Below, piece by piece: positions 59,401 to 64,000 of a DNA stretch of 64,000 bases (positions within the stretch are counted from its first letter, which is position 1; each line of letters begins with the position of its first letter). This stretch comes from Branchiostoma belcheri. Its lineage: Eukaryota; Chordata; Leptocardii; Amphioxiformes; Branchiostomatidae. Made by a program: the position numbers and the translations under genes. The stretch is from contig NW_017802625.1 in assembly GCF_001625305.1 (NCBI RefSeq), forward strand, positions 880,812 through 944,811, written 5' to 3'. Below the pieces are notes generated by a model. The model ran no database searches. It was not told the origin of the DNA and saw only the letters and a list, made by a program, of their open reading frames with translations.

Positions 59401-62400
59401 TAACGATAACTACAGCGTAAGCCCCTATTCTTGCCACACTGATGTTGGTATGCTATTGCATTATCCTTGATTATATCTACCATGTTTGAGCCAAAAAACA
59501 AATAGAGAAAAATGTCTGCCAGACTGTCATACTGTAAATTCTCAGGACTTGCTCAAACATTGGGCAATCAGAGATATAGCCACCTTGACAAAAAGCACCC
59601 TCTGGCAAAACGAACAGAAACTGCGCTACGAAACATGCAGATAAATGCATGGACCAGCCAAAACAATACCAGTATGTCACATTCTTGCGATAATTTTGTT
59701 TACCTTCACAGATGGAAAACATATTATTTTTGCTCAGTTTCTTCTTCTACTTCAAACACAGGGTCAATGACCTGAACCAGATGTCTGTCACCATGGTAAC
59801 TGGTGCTGCAGCAGACACCCTGTGGTGTTGGATTACACTATGTAGCAGAACAGAGTTGGAGAGGCTGCTCACCATACATATGAATGGATTTGAGTAAGAA
59901 TACACAGGGCAGTAGTCAGTTTGGCTAGACCAGGTGAAGGTAAACATTATGCTTTTTCCCTCTTAAGTGTAAAGTTGTTTTGTTTTGCAGGATACGTCCT
60001 TGCAGGCCCGACCCTTGTTTACAGAAGAGGAGGTTGTAGAGCGATGTAACGCCCAGCTGGAGATGGAGACACAACATTGGCTGAAAGTAGAGTCTGTGGA
60101 GGGGCAGAGACAGTCCAGTCAGGAGGTCCTAAAGTTGGTGGGTACAGCCAAGCTTGGTTTGGGTTTCCTTTGATGCCCATAATCATGATAATGAACGAAC
60201 ATTTTCACCTGAATGAAGTGAGAGTTACGTATTCTTTTTATATATTATTGTACAAATATATAAACAAAAAACAAACAAACAAACGAAGAAACAAACATGT
60301 TTATCTTACCACAGCGAGAGCTTCTCCAGACCCACAAGACGATGTGGGAGACTGGTTTGCTGCAGGCCTTCAGGACACTCAAGAAACAGATGGACAGACA
60401 AAGTAAAGGTAAGACTCAATGTTATAAAGCACTAGTAACAGTTCCTTCTGGTGCTTTTGCTCTGTAGGCTGTTTTTTTGTACCCATTCTGTTTTGGCTCT
60501 GCAAGCTCTTTGATGGCAGGCTTTCTTGCTAGATAGTCGGGTATCTAGCTGTCCCTATTGAGACAATATTGGCCCTTGCTTTCAAATGTCTGTCAGAATC
60601 CCGTTTTGATGCTGTTACAAGTGCAGCGATTTGAACAACAGACAGTCTTTCTGACATCACTGTAAACATTTTGTTTTCCAGCTAAAGGCCAGGTGAACAT
60701 CTATCCTTTCCTCTGTGTGCTGGAGGAACAGGAATATGTGGACATGATGGTGCAGGTACATTTGTAGGAATAAGTTGCAGATTTATCTCGGCTGTGATGC
60801 ATGTATCTTTATGATACTGTATTTGGTAGGTAGGTTCAGGATGGGACAATGAAGCGGCTATTCCGAGATCAGGGTGCGCCAATGGCATCGTGCATCGTTA
60901 TGTCAATCTTACTCTGTATTTATCGCATTCTGTTGACATTTATCAAACTTGTTATACTAGTGCAGTTATTTTCCAGACAATCAGGAAGAGATTTGGTGTT
61001 AAGATGTTTAAAACTTATGCTATGGCCAATTTAAGACCAGAAATTGGCATAAAATCTACGTTATGCTGTTGCACTTGAAAAATGCCAGTTTTTGAAATAT
61101 GCTTTTAAGTAATTTGGGAACAAAAAAATGGAATGAAAAGATTTGCAATATGTTCAGACATGCTCAGTCTGATATTTTTTGCAAAAAACCTGATGATGAT
61201 TGGAAATTTCTCTTTCCTAGAGCGTATTTATCAATATGTTGTACACGTTATGTAAAATTCATAAATTAACACATTGCAACTAACTTATCTCCCTGTACTA
61301 AAAAGGATGGTGATAGAACTGGCCATTTTGCATGTTATGCAAGGTACATCCATATATGACACAAAACATGTGTTTTTATGTTGCTTGTCCTTTGGGTTAA
61401 TATGGCTGATGGCTTACAGTTACCTGTCTTTTTTGTCCGAGAAAATGTGTAGTGTCCGTTGCTCGGTAATAACTTAAAATAGAAAAGCTGTGGGTGCATA
61501 TGATTTCAGGTTTTGAAACAGCTGAAGATGCTGACTTAAAACACAGTAGCTATTTCAGTCTATTGCTGTAATTATATGAAATAATGTCAAAAAACCTCAA
61601 GGGTGTAGTGTCCGTTGCCATGTAGTGTCCGTTGCCAAGTATACCATATAGGTACATTAATTACATTTTGTTGCAATTTTGAAGTAATTTTTTCATTTAT
61701 GTTATTTCTGTAGCATTTTGTCAACCCCTAAATGACAGGTCTTGCAAGATTTGGTGTTCTTGTCATGTACTTGAGCGGCCAGATGTGGCCGGCAACGGAC
61801 ACTACAGCTTAGCTGTAGTGTCCGTTGCCGGCCACATCTGAAATGAGTGGGCTAAAGTTTGGAAGAGCACAACTTTTGAACTGAACGTCTCTATCCAAAA
61901 ATTTAAAAAGTGCAATGTATGGTAACACCTCTAGTGCGATTTTCTGCACTGAAAGTAGAAAAATATAAAACTTGAAAAATTGGCCCAAGTGCAACCCTTT
62001 GGCGCACCCTGATCTCGGAATAGCCGAAGGTCAAAGTCAATTTTGGGTACTCTAGCAGTTTTGTAAGGTACTGCAGCAGATTGCATGGGTATGACATGTC
62101 ATATACGTTGTGAACATATGATGGTCATGATTTTTGAGAAACACATATTATTATTTTGGGCAATGGGTACCTGGCATGGTTTTCAGCGAAATAGCTGCTT
62201 TTTTTCATGACAGAGTTTGATTAGACAGGATAACGTGTTGATGATGTGGATTTTTTCAAAATACTTTGTAGGTAGTTTGGGGTGGGGAATATGAAAGTCA
62301 AGTTCGAATTTGGGGGATTATGAATAAGGTCATGTGTCTGTAACCATAATTCTCACAACTTAATGTTCGGAACTTATAGGTCATTAATCATCCTGATGAA

Positions 62401-63745
62401 GGCAACAGTGGTCGTTGAAATTTTGATCCCCCTGTACTCTTCGTGTTGGAATAAAGTTTTACAATGTACTATGACATTGTTTCATTGTTGTTTGACTCTC
62501 TACAGGCAATCTGCCTTGTAGCGGTGACCGGTGACCCCCTGCTGATCATAGCGCGCGACCTCGGCACGAAGATCCAACAGAAGTACCGCATCAAGCAGAA
62601 ACTACAGAGTGGCAGTGTGGAAAAGGTTAGGTTGTCAATCAATGCACTATTCATACAGTGCCATTATTTGCTTTATCTGTATTGGCTATTAGGGCCACCT
62701 ATCTAAACATTACAGTACTACAGGTACAAGTTCAGGTATAGAGATTTAGGTACAGATCCCGGACATAAACAATTTGACTAAGTAACCTATGGTCTTCAAG
62801 GGTGAGACAAAAAGTAAATTCAAAGCTTTATTTTGATATATTATGAAAAAAAACTACCCTTATTATGTAATGAGAGGACCTCAAAGCAAAGATGTTGCTG
62901 ATTTCAATGTGCGGCATACTCATAAAGTGCACTGCCACACATGCTCTTGTTTTGGTCCAAATGTTACATGTTAACAGTACACAAATATCTCTGAATTATG
63001 TTCACCTTCTCAGCAGGAAAGGAAAATATATTCATTTGTTTTTGTTCAGTTTTGTCTTCCTCTTCTTCTCCAAACACATTAAGTCAATGACCTGGACCAG
63101 ACATCTGTCACCATGGTAACTGGTGCTATAGCAGACACCCTGTGGTGTTGGATTACATTTTATAGCAGTACGGAGTTAGAGGGGCTAGTCCATGTATGCG
63201 AACATGAGTAAGAGCAGTAGTTAGTTAGGCCAAGGAACCTTCTTGGTTAGGCTAGACCATGTGAAGAATATGCATTTGCTTTGCAAAGGTTACATTTCTA
63301 GTATAGATGTTGTAACAATTGGTACAGTGGACATAGTTGATACATGTACAATATATGACATGTACGAGTACTAATTTTTCTTGGTGCCTGTATGTTGTCC
63401 ATAGATCAGACAGATTTACCAGGACTACTGTAGCTTCATGGTAAACAACGTGCAGGGAGGCAGGCCTGGTCAGGCTCGCGAGCTGTGGTACCAACTGGAG
63501 GGGGACCACAGTGTCAGCCCTGTAGTGGTGGGTTTCTTTCACATCGTTCATTCATTCATTCATTCATTCCTTCATTCATTTGTTCATAAATGTCAGTATC
63601 ATACAGATTTCCTCATCAGGAATATTTTTGGTTTTGCCCTGTGAAATTGCACTTGATGTCTTGAACACCTAAGCACACCATTTTCTTTATTTTCTTTATT
63701 CTGTAGGGTGATGAGTGTGCTTGGCCCATCAATCTGATCATCAAT
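50340..63745 (+). CDS. POLRMT: Mitochondrial DNA-directed RNA polymerase, N-terminal half (continues past the window)
   Basis: Single-subunit phage-type polymerase that transcribes mitochondrial DNA and primes its replication. Coding exons: 50340-50475, 51066-51146, 51643-51684, 52380-52825, 53251-53358, 53673-53773, 54356-54410, 58521-58589, 59297-59416, 59991-60137, 60315-60408, 60682-60755, 62506-62625, 63405-63527, 63707-63745; all phases agree, 585 codons, ending at an open phase-0 donor. The first 38 residues are rich in Arg, Ser, Thr and Leu with no acidic residue, as expected of a mitochondrial presequence. The ADIYNVVLKGWAKQ and LQSYAAALECMGR stretches match the PPR region of human POLRMT (DMYNAVMLGWARQ, LLSYAAALQCMGR); VNIYPFLCVLEEQE matches FSLYPFLCLLDERE. 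Exon 4 (149 residues) is a charged, coiled-coil-like linker. The polymerase fingers/palm/thumb lie beyond 64000. A second copy of exons 6-7 (56552-56652, 57274-57328) is listed separately. Confidence 0.95.
51193..51408. mobile_element. MITE with ~46-bp terminal inverted repeats and 9-bp target duplication
   Basis: Starts taccctgggagccatcctcg and ends with its exact complement; the arms stay identical for about 46 bases, to gttagtaaac. The 9-bp ACCATTGTT occurs directly before (51184-51192) and after (51409-51417). The core is GC-rich with a repeated gcgcggcctagagggt. The 9-bp duplication with long arms suggests a Mutator-like non-autonomous element. It lies in POLRMT intron 2. Confidence 0.9.
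53371..53500. repeat. (TC)n microsatellite in POLRMT intron 5, one ambiguous base
   Basis: Long ct run with interruptions and a single N at 53410. The serine/leucine-only ORFs over it are not genes. Confidence 0.95.
53548..54637. repeat. Direct repeat copy 1 of a ~1.1-kb POLRMT segment
   Basis: Contains POLRMT exons 6-7 with their introns. It is repeated at 56426-57556, with about 96-98% identity by eye plus small indels. The two copies diverge after the shared gtcaacgaat, where this copy enters a repeat and LINE insertion. Confidence 0.9.
53879..54142. mobile_element. hAT-like MITE in POLRMT intron 6 (duplicated at 56759-57053)
   Basis: aggactcgaaaatgcacttt and atgaatttcgagccctgg are inverted ends. 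The second allele-like copy carries an extra gtgcaccc block, so the element itself differs between copies. Confidence 0.7.
54638..54879. repeat. GTACCGGTAC-type dispersed repeat between POLRMT duplicate and LINE
   Basis: Contains gtaccggtacgcagtaccg and taggtacaggtcca, also found at 33530-33700, plus shared GTACCGGTAC palindromes. Unclassified short repeat. Confidence 0.45.
54880..56405 (-). mobile_element. LINE fragment, RTE-like reverse transcriptase, 5' end lost at the gap
   Basis: The minus strand encodes a non-LTR reverse transcriptase: NGFRPGRSTTSHI, FVDFRKAFDSVHR, AGVLQGDTLAPYLF and the catalytic DFADDIALLA are all visible in 55068-56162. Upstream, GKAPGPDGIPPEVLK (about 56330) lies in another frame, so there is one frameshift near 56250. 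Downstream of HPDILA the frame is again broken before the usual RGRP-like C-terminal tail. The element ends in a short tandem AAGT tail (complement of 54881-54896), as RTE elements do. It lies in POLRMT in antisense orientation, after exon 7 copy 1. The endonuclease domain would be beyond the gap. RTE clade assignment is by motif resemblance only. Confidence 0.85.
56406..56425. other. Assembly gap (20 N)
   Basis: Twenty Ns between the truncated LINE and the duplicated POLRMT segment. A fixed small run like this usually marks a contig join of unknown size. Confidence 0.98.
56426..57556. repeat. Direct repeat copy 2 of the ~1.1-kb POLRMT segment
   Basis: Begins exactly at the right edge of the 20-N gap and matches 53548-54637 through exons 6-7. 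It lacks the LINE insertion that follows copy 1 and carries a few indels, for example a longer gtgcaccc tract near 56790-56830. Confidence 0.9.
56552..57328 (+). CDS. POLRMT: Second copy of POLRMT exons 6 and 7 (likely assembly haplotype duplicate)
   Basis: Exons 56552-56652 and 57274-57328 repeat 53673-53773 and 54356-54410 almost exactly, with intact splice sites. Both pairs begin and end in phase 0, so including both would add 52 residues in frame. Coding differences are few: Asp to Asn in HHPDLQ, and Ile to Met in the VPIRC segment, with clustered synonymous third-position changes. Because the copy starts right after a 20-N gap, it is more likely the other allele than a real exon duplication. 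Confidence 0.75.
57661..58155. mobile_element. Harbinger-like MITE in POLRMT intron 7, TTA target duplication
   Basis: Inverted ends ggccacaccaagtaaatttt / aaatttacttggtgtggcc, with TTA at 57658-57660 and 58156-58158. Subterminal ggatgacgtcc and ggacgtcatcc. Confidence 0.87.
58679..59208 (+). mobile_element. tRNA-derived SINE in POLRMT intron 8
   Basis: The head resembles a tRNA gene: tggcgtagtggacagagcg (A box region) and gggttcgattccgggtc (B box GGTTCGATTCC) about 35 bases later. A long unrelated body follows, with tandem tctgtatctgtacatgaa units (59120-59190) and a tail gcaaataaagatatcg. A near target duplication, attggcat (58668-58675) and attgccat (59211-59218), flanks it. Any ORF here is incidental. 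Confidence 0.75.
59696..59966. repeat. Dispersed repeat, GCAAATGCATAATG family, POLRMT intron 9
   Basis: tgtttaccttcacagatgga at the left, ggtaaacattatgctttttc at the right; core gtcaccatggtaactggtgc. A variant with cagacaccctgtggtgttgg, shared with the 62998 copy. Confidence 0.72.
60853..62026. mobile_element. ~1.17-kb terminal-inverted-repeat DNA element in POLRMT intron 12
   Basis: The left end cggctattccgagatcaggg (60854) recurs inverted at the right end (ccctgatctcggaatagccg, near 62025); the arms are 28 bases, through tgcgccaa on the left. AAG directly flanks both ends. Inside, gtagtgtccgttgc occurs several times and forms a hairpin at 61780-61840. No transposase ORF is seen, so it is non-autonomous. 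Superfamily unknown. Confidence 0.8.
61780..61840. repeat. Perfect 30-bp-arm hairpin
   Basis: The arm cagatgtggccggcaacgga... and its complement are separated by one base. The arm contains the gtagtgtccgttgc motif that also occurs singly at about 61450, 61606 and 61621. Confidence 0.85.
62998..63303. repeat. Dispersed repeat, GCAAATGCATAATG family, POLRMT intron 13
   Basis: tatgttcaccttctcagcag at the left, tgcatttgctttgcaaaggt then acatttctagt at the right; core gtcaccatggtaactggtgc. Confidence 0.72.
63547..63580. repeat. (ATTC)n microsatellite
   Basis: About eight attc units in POLRMT intron 14. Confidence 0.9.
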
Positions 63746-64000
63746 GTAAGTACCAGTCAGAAACATAGCCTGGAGTTAGTGATGCATACCGGTTCACTGG
63801 ACTTGGATCTGGACTTGTAAGAATGTTTAGGTTCAAGTCCAAAAAAACCTAAAAGTCAAGAACCGAGTCCGGACTTATTACCATAAAAGACCATTCCACA
63901 TACCCCTTTTCTTTCCAAAACACCTAAAACCTTCCGTAGATTGCAAAATCTTTGCTGCAAAATGAAGAAAACATTGCCATTGGGCATCGTCAAGTACCGG

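Noticed and set aside
60849-61078. Transposase fragment in the 1.17-kb element
   Set aside because: The ORFs are short, hydrophobic and without a DDE/DDD-type pattern.

Overview
This is eukaryotic, intron-rich animal DNA. It looks like a lancelet (amphioxus, Branchiostoma) because invertebrate-deuterostome-like SMG5, CENP-H, POLRMT and CH25H-type genes sit in a background packed with short inverted-repeat elements, and because both assembly gaps are flanked by near-identical duplicated sequence, as expected when two very divergent haplotypes are joined. The organism call is inference; the genes are recognised from their translated exons.

Layout. 1-11.5 kb holds no gene I can support: three to four MITEs (short non-autonomous DNA transposons), AT-rich filler, and at 8.6-10.6 kb a repeat-free, GC-richer island rich in homeodomain-type core sites. 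11579-27980 (minus) is SMG5, a nonsense-mediated-decay factor, with 19 coding exons whose phases all agree; its C-terminal PIN domain is not found in the remaining 11.5 kb. 28918-29850 (plus) is an intronless CH25H-like di-iron sterol/fatty-acid hydroxylase, head-to-head with SMG5 across about 0.94 kb. 30-36 kb is repeats and hairpins. 36734-40487 (minus) is a four-exon CENPH, a centromere protein. 40.9-43.4 kb is a three-layer nest: a Harbinger-like MITE split by a 5'-truncated LINE, itself split by a second MITE. 44.4-47.7 kb has two small minus-strand ORFs that both start with N-myristoylation-type MGxxSS sequences, with a ~178-bp tandem repeat between them. 50340 to the right edge (plus) is the 5' half of POLRMT, the mitochondrial RNA polymerase: targeting peptide, N-terminal extension and PPR region, with the catalytic domain beyond the window.

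Most striking observations: (i) a Harbinger-like MITE inserted exactly in the SMG5 exon-1 splice donor, where the 3-bp target duplication rebuilds the donor; (ii) a phase-0 two-exon duplication in POLRMT, separated by a LINE and a 20-N gap, probably a haplotype artefact; (iii) the nested element at 40.9-43.4 kb, where removing the inner MITE plus one TAA restores the LINE reading frame; (iv) a perfect 53-bp-arm palindrome in CENPH intron 1; (v) a 216-bp MITE with a perfect 9-bp target duplication in POLRMT intron 2. The genes act in unrelated pathways (mRNA decay, sterol oxidation, kinetochore, mitochondrial transcription), and I see no operon-like logic joining them. No tRNA or rRNA gene and no CRISPR was seen.
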